From Allostella sp. ATCC 35155 (GTDB taxonomy: Bacteria; Pseudomonadota; Alphaproteobacteria; ATCC43930; Allostellaceae): a stretch of 64,000 bases of DNA. How positions within the stretch are numbered: position 1 is the stretch's first letter; each line of letters starts with the position of its first letter. Below are positions 56,837 to 64,000 of this stretch, piece by piece. The notes beneath the pieces were generated by a model. That model did not search any database, was not told where the DNA came from, and worked only from the letters and a program-made list of their open reading frames with translations. Where the stretch lies: assembly GCA_006738865.1 (NCBI GenBank), contig AP019701.1, positions 2,600,001 through 2,664,000 of the forward strand. Reading direction: 5' to 3'. Both the position numbers and the translations under genes were made by a program.

Positions 56837-57358
56837 TCAGCGCTTCGAGAACTGGAAGCTGCGGCGAGCCTTCGCCTTGCCGTACTTCTTGCGCTCGACC
56901 ACGCGGCTGTCGCGGGTCAGGAACCCGACCTTCTTGAGGGCCGGGCGCAGCGCCGGCTCGAAGTCGCTCAGCGCCTTCGAGATGCCGTGGCGCACCGCAC
57001 CCGCCTGCCCGGAGAGGCCGCCGCCGACCACCGTGCAGTAGATGTCGAACTGCTCCTCGCGGGTGGTGACCTGGAACGGCTGGTTGATGATCATGCGCAG
57101 CACCGGGCGCGCGAAATAGGTCTCCAGATCCTTGCCGTTGACCGTGATCGCGCCGGTGCCGGGCTTCAGCCAGACGCGGGCGATGGCGTTCTTGCGCTTG
57201 CCCGTGGCATAGGCCCGGCCGAACTGGTCGACCTGGCGTTCGCGCAGGACCACCGCTTCGGGTTCGACGGCGCTGGGTTCCGCACCTTCGGCCGGCGGGT
57301 TCTGGGCAGCGGCCAGCGCGTCCTTGAGCTGGCCCAGGGATTCGAGAGTCTCGGCCAT
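56837..57358 (-). CDS. rpsI: 30S ribosomal protein S9
   Basis: Small-subunit protein of 173 residues. The conserved S9 body begins at about residue 45 ([15 protein letters not shown]) and ends in the basic tail [17 protein letters not shown] that reaches the P site. The first 40 residues are an acidic Ala/Glu/Pro-rich extension, a common alphaproteobacterial feature. Four bases after rplM. Confidence 0.98.
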   Translation of the reverse strand: MAETLESLGQLKDALAAAQNPPAEGAEPSAVEPEAVVLRERQVDQFGRAYATGKRKNAIARVWLKPGTGAITVNGKDLETYFARPVLRMIINQPFQVTTREEQFDIYCTVVGGGLSGQAGAVRHGISKALSDFEPALRPALKKVGFLTRDSRVVERKKYGKAKARRSFQFSKR

Positions 57359-57362
57359 CGGA

Positions 57363-57830
57363 TCAGCCCTTGCGCTTGTTCTTCGGATTCATCGCGGCGA
57401 CGTCCAGCAGCTCCGGCTGCTGGGCCTCGTGCGGGTGCTCGGCTCCCTTGTAGATGCGCAGGTTCCGCATCTGCTGGCGGGCGAGCGGGCTGTCCTTCTT
57501 CATCATGCGCTCCACCGCCTTCTCGAGCACGCGCTCGGGAAAGCGGCCACGCAGGATCTCACCCTTGCTGCGGCCCTTGATGCCGCCGGGATAGCCGGTG
57601 TGCCAGTAGAAGATGTCCTGGTCCAGCTTGCGGCCGGTGACATGCACCTTGTCGGCGTTGACGACGATGATGTTGTCGCCGCAGTCCATGTGCGGGGTGA
57701 AGGTGGGCTTGTGCTTGCCCTTGAGGCGCAACGCGATCACGCTCGCGAGGCGGCCCAGCACCAGCCCCTCGGCGTCGATCAGCACCCACTTCTTGCTGAT
57801 GTCCGCGGGCTTTGCGGAATAGGTCTTCAT
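57363..57830 (-). CDS. rplM: 50S ribosomal protein L13
   Basis: Large-subunit protein of 155 residues: [22 protein letters not shown] at the start, [21 protein letters not shown] in the middle and the [24 protein letters not shown] stretch near the end. ATG 57830 is preferred to GTG 57839; no strong ribosome site precedes either. A near-consensus promoter lies about 60 bases upstream. In E. coli L13 represses its own operon; a similar leader control is possible but not shown. Confidence 0.98.
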   Translation of the reverse strand: MKTYSAKPADISKKWVLIDAEGLVLGRLASVIALRLKGKHKPTFTPHMDCGDNIIVVNADKVHVTGRKLDQDIFYWHTGYPGGIKGRSKGEILRGRFPERVLEKAVERMMKKDSPLARQQMRNLRIYKGAEHPHEAQQPELLDVAAMNPKNKRKG

Positions 57831-57891
57831 CGGTGACACGCTCGATCAGAAATGACGGCGCGGCACCGCCGGGCGCCGCTTCGGAGGCGGC

Positions 57892-57920
57892 TGTCTACGC
57901 GCCGACCGACACGCTGTCAA
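57892..57920 (-). promoter_or_regulatory. promoter of rplM-rpsI
   Basis: TTGACA (57915-57920) and TAGACA (57892-57897) on the minus strand with an ideal 17-base spacer. Transcription should start near 57885, giving a leader of about 55 bases that can form a GC-rich hairpin. It is the best sigma-70-type promoter seen in the window. Confidence 0.78.
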
Positions 57921-57924
57921 CGCG

Positions 57925-57946
57925 AAAAGGCCCGATGCCATCGGGG
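57925..57946 (-). terminator. terminator of the thioesterase gene
   Basis: Stem CCCGAT / ATCGGG with a three-base loop, followed on the minus strand by CCTTTTC, about 18 bases after the thioesterase stop and just before the rplM promoter. It keeps rplM expression separate. Confidence 0.65.
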
Positions 57947-57962
57947 TTTTGCATTGGTGGTA

Positions 57963-58421
57963 TCATGATACCGCGGCACCGGAGGCCGCCGCGGAGGGCG
58001 GGATTGAATAGGTGCCGGTGACGTGTGCGACGGGCTCCCGCTCCCCCTCGGAAAGCAGCGTCACCTCGCCATAGGCCAGCCGCCGGCCGAGCTTGAGGAG
58101 CCGCGCCTCCGCCAGGATGTCGGCCGGGCGCGGCCGGCGCAGGAAGTTCGTCGTCAGGCTGGTGGTGACCGCGAGCGGCACCGGCCCGATCCGGCTCAGC
58201 ACCGCGGCATAGAGCGCGAAATCGGCCAGTCCCATCAGGATCGGGCCGGCGATGGTGCCGCCGGGCCGGATCGAGTCCGCGCGGAACGGCGCCCGGCACA
58301 GGGCGCGGCCCCAGCCGATCTCGTCGAGCCGGAAGCCGAACGAGACGGTGAAGGGCAGTTCCTCCGCGCACAGCCGGTCGAACGCCTCCCGCGTGATGCG
58401 CGCCTCGCCCGTTGCCTGCAT
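57963..58421 (-). CDS. PaaI-family hotdog thioesterase
   Basis: Acyl-CoA thioesterase-like protein of 152 residues with the hotdog fold. The layout SIRPGGTIAGPILMGLADFALYAAVLSRIG and AVTTSLTTNFLRRPRPADILAEARLLKLGRRLA matches the PaaI group. GAGGGGGGAACGA precedes the ATG. Often found next to rplM in alphaproteobacteria. Substrate unknown. Confidence 0.9.
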   Translation of the reverse strand: MQATGEARITREAFDRLCAEELPFTVSFGFRLDEIGWGRALCRAPFRADSIRPGGTIAGPILMGLADFALYAAVLSRIGPVPLAVTTSLTTNFLRRPRPADILAEARLLKLGRRLAYGEVTLLSEGEREPVAHVTGTYSIPPSAAASGAAVS

Positions 58422-58555
58422 TCGTTCCCCCCTCGCGACCAGCCCCCGAGTATGCCGGGCGCGCGTGGTGCCGGGAAGCAGCCAGCCGTTGCACCGGACG
58501 GCGTGCCCGGCGCAGGCTGCGCGGAAACGGACCCTGCCCCCGGAGGACCCGCCCG

Positions 58556-59938
58556 ATGCCGACCTTCCGCGACAGCCGCGGCCTCGCCGTCACCGCCGCC
58601 GATCCCACCGCGGTCGAGGCGATCGACGCCTCGATCGCCGCCTTCCTCGCCTTCCGCCTCGACACCGGGGACCGGCTGAAGCCCGGCCTTGCGGCCGATC
58701 CGGCCTGCGTCTTCGCCAACGTGCTGCGCGGCTGCTACATGATGCTGATGGGCAACCGCACCCTCGTGCCGCGCGCCGCCAAGTCCCTGGCCGCGGCCGA
58801 AGCCGCGGCGGCGGGCGCCACCGCGCGCGAGCAGGCGCACGTTGCCGCGCTGGCCGCCTGGGTCGGGGGCGACTTCGCCGGCGCCGTCCGCCGCTGGGAG
58901 GCGATCCTGCCGGAGCATCCGCGCGACGTGATCGCCATGCGCCTCGCCAATTTCGGCCATTTCTATTTCGGCGACGCCGAGGCGATGCGCGCCTCCTTCG
59001 CGCGCTGCCTGCACGCCTGGGACGAGAGCGTGCCGGGCTACGGCTTCATGCTCGGCGCCTACGCCTTCGCCCAGGAAGAGGCCGGCGACTATGCCGCGGC
59101 CGAGCGCGACGGCCGGCAGGCGGTCGAGATCCATCCCCACGATGTCTGGGCGACCCATGCCGTCGCCCATGTCATGGAGATGCAGGGCCGGGCCGACGAG
59201 GGCGTCGCCTGGATCACCGGGCTCGAGGGCAACTTCGGCGACTGCCACAACTTCACCAACCATCTCTGGTGGCATCGCGCCCTCTTCCACTGGGACCGCG
59301 GCCGCCATGACGCCGCGCTCGACCTCTACGACCGCCAAGTCCGCACCGAATCGACCGACGACTCCCTCGACATCGCCAACGCCGCATCCCTGCTGTGGCG
59401 GCTGGAGCTCGCGGGCATCCCCGTCGGCGAACGCTGGGCGGAACTGGCCGCCCGGGCGGCCGAGCGCATCGACGACCATATGCTGGTCTTCGCCGACGCC
59501 CATTTCGCAATGGCCCTGGCCGCTGCCGGCGCGCCCGGCGACGCCGCCCGCTTCGCCGCAAGCTGCGGCACCTATGCCGGCGGATCGGAGACGGAGTCGA
59601 CGGTGATGCGGGAGGCGGGCCTCGACCTCGTCGCCGGTATCCTCGCCTTCCGCGCCGGGGACTATGGCACGGCGACCGACCGTCTGACGGCCGCGCGGCC
59701 CAACCTCCGCCGCATCGGCGGCAGCCGGGCGCAGCGCGACGTCTTCGAGCAGACCCTGGCGCTGGCCGCCATGCGCGCCGGCCGCTGGCCGCTGGCCCGC
59801 GCGCTCTGGTCGGAGCGCACCCACGCCAAGCCCTGGTGCGCCTGGAGCTGGGGCCACTTCGCCGACAGCCTGTCGGCGGCCGGCGACCCGATCGCCGCAT
59901 CCGGTGCCCGCGCCCGGGCGGTCGCGATCGCGGCCTGA
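58556..59938 (+). CDS. TTC38-like tetratricopeptide repeat protein
   Basis: A 460-residue alpha-helical protein with no signal peptide. Its repeat pattern, including HDVWATHAVAHVMEMQGRADEG and HNFTNHLWWHRALFHWDRG in the middle, resembles the TTC38 (tetratricopeptide repeat protein 38) family known from animals and some bacteria. The invariant His and Trp in NHLWWH suggest more than a scaffold, but no activity is established. GGAGG lies nine bases before the ATG. Upstream of the echA-type operon on the same strand, 91 bases away. Confidence 0.8.
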   Translation: MPTFRDSRGLAVTAADPTAVEAIDASIAAFLAFRLDTGDRLKPGLAADPACVFANVLRGCYMMLMGNRTLVPRAAKSLAAAEAAAAGATAREQAHVAALAAWVGGDFAGAVRRWEAILPEHPRDVIAMRLANFGHFYFGDAEAMRASFARCLHAWDESVPGYGFMLGAYAFAQEEAGDYAAAERDGRQAVEIHPHDVWATHAVAHVMEMQGRADEGVAWITGLEGNFGDCHNFTNHLWWHRALFHWDRGRHDAALDLYDRQVRTESTDDSLDIANAASLLWRLELAGIPVGERWAELAARAAERIDDHMLVFADAHFAMALAAAGAPGDAARFAASCGTYAGGSETESTVMREAGLDLVAGILAFRAGDYGTATDRLTAARPNLRRIGGSRAQRDVFEQTLALAAMRAGRWPLARALWSERTHAKPWCAWSWGHFADSLSAAGDPIAASGARARAVAIAA

Positions 59939-60029
59939 GCGGCGGTCCGCATCCGGCGACGCCTTGCATCCGTCCGGCACCCCCGGCATCAATGCCGCCC
60001 CACTCTCCCGAACCGGCGAGGCCCCACCC

Positions 60030-60827
60030 ATGCTGGCATCGGCACCCAAGAACCGCCCGCTCCTCCTGCGCGAGGACCGCGACGGCATCGCCCGCCTGAC
60101 CCTCAACCGGCCGGAGGCGCGCAACGCGCTGTCCGTCGCGCTGATGGCGGCCCTGTCCGACGAACTCGGCCGGATCGCAACGGATGCGGCGGTCAAGGTC
60201 GTCGTCGTCGCCGCGAACGGTCCGGCCTTCTGTGCCGGCCACGACCTCAAGGAAATTCGCGCCGATCCCGGCCGGACGACCATGGAGGCCCTCTTCCGGC
60301 AATGCAGCGACCTGATGCTGCAGGTGACCCGCCTGCCCAAGCCGGTCATTGCCGAGGTCCATGCCATGGCGACCGCCGCCGGCTGCCAGCTCGTCGCCAC
60401 CTGCGACCTGGCGGTGGCGGCCGAGGGTGCCCGCTTCGCGACGCCCGGCGTCAACATCGGCCTCTTCTGCTCGACGCCGATGGTCGCGCTGACCCGTGCG
60501 GTCGGCGCCAAGCCGGCCATGGAGATGCTGCTGACGGGTGAGGCGATCGACGCCGCGACCGCGCGCGCGCTCGGCCTCGTCAACCGGGTGGTGCCGGCCG
60601 ATGCGCTGCGGGCGACGGTCGATGCGCTGGCCGGCACCATCGCCGCCAAGTCGCCGCACGTCCTGGCGATCGGCAAGGAGGCCTTCTACCGCCAGCGCGA
60701 GATGCCGCTGGCCGACGCCTATGCCTACGCCTCCGAGGTGATGACGACCAACATGATGGCGGCCGACGCGGCCGAGGGCATCGGCGCCTTCGTCGAGAAG
60801 CGCGCCCCCGTCTGGAAGGGTTGCTGA
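60030..60827 (+). CDS. enoyl-CoA hydratase/isomerase family protein (ECHDC3-like)
   Basis: Crotonase-fold protein of 265 residues. The first oxyanion segment is PAFCAGHDLKEI and the second IAEVHAMATAAGCQLVATCDLA. The usual catalytic glutamates of hydratases are not both present at the expected sites (A and Q occur in the AAGCQLV segment), as in ECHDC3-type members, so activity may differ from a classical hydratase. First of three coupled genes with a CoA-binding protein and a sulfhydrylase. Confidence 0.85.
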   Translation: MLASAPKNRPLLLREDRDGIARLTLNRPEARNALSVALMAALSDELGRIATDAAVKVVVVAANGPAFCAGHDLKEIRADPGRTTMEALFRQCSDLMLQVTRLPKPVIAEVHAMATAAGCQLVATCDLAVAAEGARFATPGVNIGLFCSTPMVALTRAVGAKPAMEMLLTGEAIDAATARALGLVNRVVPADALRATVDALAGTIAAKSPHVLAIGKEAFYRQREMPLADAYAYASEVMTTNMMAADAAEGIGAFVEKRAPVWKGC

Positions 60828-61315
60828 TGGACCATGACCGCTACCCCGACGGCTACATCGCCGGAATCCTGCGCGACACCAGGACCATCGCCATGGTCGG
60901 CGCCAGCCCGAACTGGAACCGGCCGAGCTACTTCGTCATGAAGTACCTGCAGGGTAAGGGCTTCCGCGTCATCCCAGTCAACCCGCGGGCGGCGGGTGAG
61001 GAGATCCTGGGCGAGCGGGTCTATGCCGCACTGACCGACGTGCCGGTGCCGGTAGACATGGTCGACGTCTTCCGTGCCGCCGACGCCGCGCCCGGCATCG
61101 TCGCCGACGCCATCAAGATCGGCGCCAAGGTCGTATGGATGCAGCTCGGCGTGCGCCATGACGACGCCGCCGCCGAGGCCGAGGCGCACGGCATCAAGGT
61201 CGTCATGGATCGCTGCCCCAAGATCGAGTACGGCCGCCACTCCGGGGAACTCTCCTGGGGCGGCTTCGATTCCGGAATCATCACCTCCAGGCGGACCCGC
61301 AAGGTGCAATCATGA
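60827..61315 (+). CDS. CoA-binding domain protein (YccU-like)
   Basis: A 162-residue Rossmann-fold protein of the CoA-binding family related to the N-terminus of succinyl-CoA synthetase alpha. GASPNWNRPSYFVMKYLQGKGF (26-47) is the nucleotide-binding region and VMDRCPKIEYGRH closes the domain, with C and H often conserved. ATG 60827 overlaps the previous stop (TGATG) and has GGAAGGG six bases upstream. Function in the family is unknown. Confidence 0.9.
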   Translation: MDHDRYPDGYIAGILRDTRTIAMVGASPNWNRPSYFVMKYLQGKGFRVIPVNPRAAGEEILGERVYAALTDVPVPVDMVDVFRAADAAPGIVADAIKIGAKVVWMQLGVRHDDAAAEAEAHGIKVVMDRCPKIEYGRHSGELSWGGFDSGIITSRRTRKVQS

Positions 61316-62601
61316 CCGACAAGCCCAAGTTCGGCTTCGAGACCCGCTCCGTCCATGCCGGCGCGGCCCCCGACCCCACCACCGGCGCCCGCACGGTGCC
61401 GATCTACCAGACGACGGCCTACGTCTTCGACGACGTCGACCACGCGGCCTCGCTCTTCAACCTCCAGACCTACGGCTACATCTATTCGCGCCTGACCAAC
61501 CCGACGGTGGCGGCGCTGGAGGAACGGGTGGCGAGCCTCGAAGGAGGCCGCGGCGCGACGGGCTGCGCCTCGGGCCATGCCGCCCAGCTCATGGCCTTCT
61601 TCGCGCTGATGGAACCGGGCGACGAGTTCCTGGCGGCCAAGCGCCTCTATGGCGGCTCCATCACCCAGTTCGGCCGCAGCTTCCAGAAGTTCGGCTGGAC
61701 CGTGCACTTCGTCGATTCCGACGATCCGGAGAACTTCCGCCGCGCCCTGACGCCGAAGTGCAAGGCGATCTTCGTCGAGAGCCTCGCCAACCCCGGCGGC
61801 GTCGTGACGGACCTCGAGGCGGTGTCGGCCATCGCGCGCGAGGCCGGCATCCCGCTCATCGTCGACAACACGATGGCCTCGCCCTACCTCTGCCGGCCGA
61901 TCGAGTGGGGCGCCGACATTGTCATCCATTCGACGACCAAGTTCCTGTCGGGGCACGGCAACTCGATGGGCGGCATGATGGTCGACAGCGGCCGCTTCGA
62001 CTGGACCAAGAGCGGCCGGTTCCCCTCGCTGAGCGAGCCCGAGCCCGCCTATCACGGGCTGCGCTTCCACGAGACCTTCGGCGACCTCGCGCTGACCGTC
62101 CACGGCCATGCGCTCGGCCTGCGCGACCTCGGCGCGGCGATGGCACCGCTCAACGCCTTCCTGACCTTGACCGGCAGCGAGACGCTGGCCCTGCGCATGG
62201 AGCGCCATGTCGCCAATGCGCAGAAGGTGGCGGAGTTCCTCGAGGGCCATCCGGCCGTCGCCTGGGTCTCCTATGCCGGGCTGCCGTCGAGCCCCTATCA
62301 CGCGCTGGCGAAGAAGTACCTGCCGCGCGGTGCCGGCTCGGTCTTCACCTTCGGCGTCAAGGGCGGCTACGAGGCCGGCGTCAAGCTGGTCGAGGGCTGC
62401 GAGCTCTTCTCCCACCTCGCCAACATCGGCGACACCCGCAGCCTCATCATCCATCCGGCCTCGACCACCCACCGCCAGCTCTCCGACGAGCAGCGGGTGG
62501 CGGCCGGCGCCGGACCCGACGTCGTCCGCCTCTCGATCGGCATCGAGAGCGTCGACGACATCATGGCCGATCTCGACCAGGCGCTCGGCAAGACGGCCTG
62601 A
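61312..62601 (+). CDS. metY: O-acetylhomoserine sulfhydrylase
   Basis: PLP enzyme of the Cys/Met-metabolism family, 429 residues, forming homocysteine from an O-acylhomoserine and sulfide. The PLP lysine is K210 (HSTTKFLSGHG); YGYIYSRLTNPTVAALEERVA and the active-site Tyr and Arg in it fit MetY. The ATGA overlap with the CoA-binding gene indicates coupling. O-succinylhomoserine use (MetZ) cannot be excluded. Confidence 0.93.
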   Translation: MTDKPKFGFETRSVHAGAAPDPTTGARTVPIYQTTAYVFDDVDHAASLFNLQTYGYIYSRLTNPTVAALEERVASLEGGRGATGCASGHAAQLMAFFALMEPGDEFLAAKRLYGGSITQFGRSFQKFGWTVHFVDSDDPENFRRALTPKCKAIFVESLANPGGVVTDLEAVSAIAREAGIPLIVDNTMASPYLCRPIEWGADIVIHSTTKFLSGHGNSMGGMMVDSGRFDWTKSGRFPSLSEPEPAYHGLRFHETFGDLALTVHGHALGLRDLGAAMAPLNAFLTLTGSETLALRMERHVANAQKVAEFLEGHPAVAWVSYAGLPSSPYHALAKKYLPRGAGSVFTFGVKGGYEAGVKLVEGCELFSHLANIGDTRSLIIHPASTTHRQLSDEQRVAAGAGPDVVRLSIGIESVDDIMADLDQALGKTA

Positions 62602-62610
62602 GCCGCCGCG

Positions 62611-62645
62611 CCCGGCGGAGTGGCGCTTGCCGCCGCTCCGCCGGG
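62611..62645. terminator. bidirectional hairpin between metY and a binding-protein gene
   Basis: Fifteen-pair stem with one G-T pair: CCCGGCGGAGTGGCG / CGCCGCTCCGCCGGG with a CTTGC loop, filling the gap between the convergent stops. No T-run, but the stem is long enough to act in both directions. Confidence 0.65.
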
Positions 62646-63722
62646 CTACGCCTGCCGGACCCGGTCCCAGGCCGCCTGATACATCGCGGCGACGTCCGGG
62701 CCCTGGTAGACGCGAACCTTGCAGCTCGCGAGAACGATCTCCGACGGGAAGATCACCAGGTTGTCGCGATAGGATCGGGGCATCAGCCGCAGCGCCGCCC
62801 GGTTCGCGACCGGCAGGTTGAGGGACCGGGCGATCTTCGCGCCGTTGCGGGCGTCGAGAATGAAGTTGATGAACGCGTGCGCGTTCTGCGGATGCGGCGC
62901 CCCCCTGGGGATGCACAGCGAATCCTGCGACAGGATCGAGCCCTCGCGCGGGATGATGTAGCCGAGGTCGGGATCCTGGGCGATCATGCCCTGCATGACG
63001 CCGCTGTAGACGAGGATCAGGTCCGCCTCGCCGGACAGCAGCAGCTTGTTCGCGGCGACCGGCCCGACGATGCGGATGTTGGGCTTCTGGCGGATCAGCA
63101 GACGCTCGACCGCATCGATATGGGCGGGGTCCGTCGTGTTGACCGGCAGGCCGAGATAGCGCAATGCGCAGCCGAAGACATGCGACGGCTCGTCGTAGAG
63201 GGCGATGCGTCCGTCGAACCGGTTCGACTGGAACAGCCAACGCCAGCTTCCCGGCGGCTCGGCCATCGCCGATCGCCGGTAGGCGATGCCCAGGGTTCCC
63301 CAGACGTAGGGGATCGAGTATCGGCGGCCGGGATCGAACAGCGCGTCGCTGAACTGCCGCTGGATGTTGGGCTTGTTCGGCAGCGCCGCCTCCTCCAGCG
63401 GCATCAGGAGATCGCTCGCCAGCAGCCGGCCGACGAACTCGTTGGTCGGCACGATCACGTCATAGCCGTGGTCCGGCCGGCTGACGGCGTCGAACATTTC
63501 CTGGTTGTTGCGGAACGGCGTGAAAGCGACGTCGATGCCGGTATCGGACCTGAAATCGGCGAAGGTCGTCGCCCCGATATAGTCGTCCCAGTTGAGGAAC
63601 CGGACCACCGGCTCCTCCCGGGCCGCACCGTCGCGCGACGCGAGCGCCATTCCGACGGCGAGCGCGCCGCCGCCGGCCAGAAGGCCGCGGCGCGACAGTC
63701 GGCGGCTCGCCAAGTCCGTCAT
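62646..63722 (-). CDS. PotD/PotF-type polyamine-binding protein
   Basis: Tat-exported periplasmic binding protein of 358 residues. The twin-arginine signal is SRRGLLAGG. The mature start VVRFLNWDDYIGATTFADFRSDTGIDV and the YDVIVPTNEFVGRLLASDLLMPLE segment are typical of spermidine/putrescine-binding proteins, as are PYVWGTLGIAYRR and the C-terminal YQAAWDRV. No permease or ATPase gene is in the window; the neighbour upstream is a TPR protein, 43 bases away. Confidence 0.9.
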   Translation of the reverse strand: MTDLASRRLSRRGLLAGGGALAVGMALASRDGAAREEPVVRFLNWDDYIGATTFADFRSDTGIDVAFTPFRNNQEMFDAVSRPDHGYDVIVPTNEFVGRLLASDLLMPLEEAALPNKPNIQRQFSDALFDPGRRYSIPYVWGTLGIAYRRSAMAEPPGSWRWLFQSNRFDGRIALYDEPSHVFGCALRYLGLPVNTTDPAHIDAVERLLIRQKPNIRIVGPVAANKLLLSGEADLILVYSGVMQGMIAQDPDLGYIIPREGSILSQDSLCIPRGAPHPQNAHAFINFILDARNGAKIARSLNLPVANRAALRLMPRSYRDNLVIFPSEIVLASCKVRVYQGPDVAAMYQAAWDRVRQA

Positions 63723-63765
63723 GTCTCAGCCCCTCGCGAACCGGCCAACCGTCCGGTCATGCCGC

Positions 63766-64000
63766 CTAGCGCAGCGCATATCGCCCGCGGCGGATGAGCG
63801 GCATGTTGTTCGCATCCGAAAGCCAGAAATAGAACATCGCGACTTCGGCATAGTTCTCGAAACTGTCCGAGTTCTGCTTGGATTTCTGCAGCAGGGCCTG
63901 AGCCTCGTCGACACCGCGCGTGTAGTTCGCGAGGTGCGACCAGTAGAAATACGCTTCCGAGGATTTCGGATTGATCGAGATCGCGGACTGGAACGCCTGG
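63766..64000 (-). CDS. C-terminal end of a TPR-containing protein (partial)
   Basis: The last 77 codons of a gene entering from the right edge, with stop TAG at 63766-63768. The reading begins AFQSAISINPKSSEAYFYWS, a clear tetratricopeptide repeat, followed by a second helical pair and the end RRGRYALR. No start is inside the window. It lies 43 bases upstream of the polyamine-binding-protein gene on the same strand and may be in one operon with it. Confidence 0.75.
   Translation of the reverse strand, partial: QAFQSAISINPKSSEAYFYWSHLANYTRGVDEAQALLQKSKQNSDSFENYAEVAMFYFWLSDANNMPLIRRGRYALR

Overview
The window is high-GC, densely packed chromosomal DNA of an alphaproteobacterium, most likely Rhodospirillales-like; genus cannot be resolved by reading alone. 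The signs are the order clpP-clpX-lon-hup-tRNA(Val)-tRNA(Asp)-nuo, the linkage hom-glpX-recJ, a short type-2 ArgC beside the rplM-rpsI block, a class II fructose bisphosphatase and a class I PHB synthase. I see no insertion sequence, prophage, integrase or CRISPR array.

1-19 kb (all minus strand): trigger factor, ClpP, ClpX, Lon and HU, then tRNA-Val and tRNA-Asp, then the complex I operon nuoABCDEFGHIJKL, which runs off the left edge into nuoM. Most nuo genes overlap or nearly touch. A strong terminator after tRNA-Asp separates it from nuoA.

19-31 kb: tRNA-Leu; an operon of malonyl-CoA decarboxylase and an AceE/transketolase-like thiamine-diphosphate enzyme; a lysine-free and cysteine-free RTX beta-roll protein; a tetR-hlyD-ATPase-permease exporter operon resembling E. 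coli cecR-ybhGFSR, with a perfect 28-bp palindromic operator; NAD(P)HX repair enzyme; an SDR; and a DsbA-like oxidoreductase.

31-41 kb: accessory metabolism. An OpuAC-type binding protein, a phytanoyl-CoA-dioxygenase-like enzyme divergent from a LacI-family regulator, glucokinase, a GST, an aldo/keto reductase, a small lipoprotein, an MFS carrier, and a short cyanophycin-synthetase-like protein whose Mur-ligase part has lost its P-loop (CphA2-like). A truncated haemoglobin follows.

41-48 kb: cold-shock protein with a long leader, tRNA-Glu, a DUF1127 protein, hom-glpX-recJ, and a Pro/Ala-rich OmpA-type lipoprotein.

48-57 kb: PHB synthase phaC, a small secreted unknown protein, a Tat-exported binding protein, gamma-carbonic anhydrase and argC. 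Next comes a plus-strand cassette of 3-hydroxybutyrate dehydrogenase, acetoacetate decarboxylase and patatin. It sits between argC and rpsI and is flanked by near-identical terminator hairpins. It may link storage-polymer use to acetoacetate and acetone.

57-64 kb: rplM-rpsI behind a near-consensus promoter, a thioesterase, a TTC38-like TPR protein, a coupled echA/CoA-binding/metY operon, a PotD/F-type binding protein, and the end of a TPR protein cut by the right edge.
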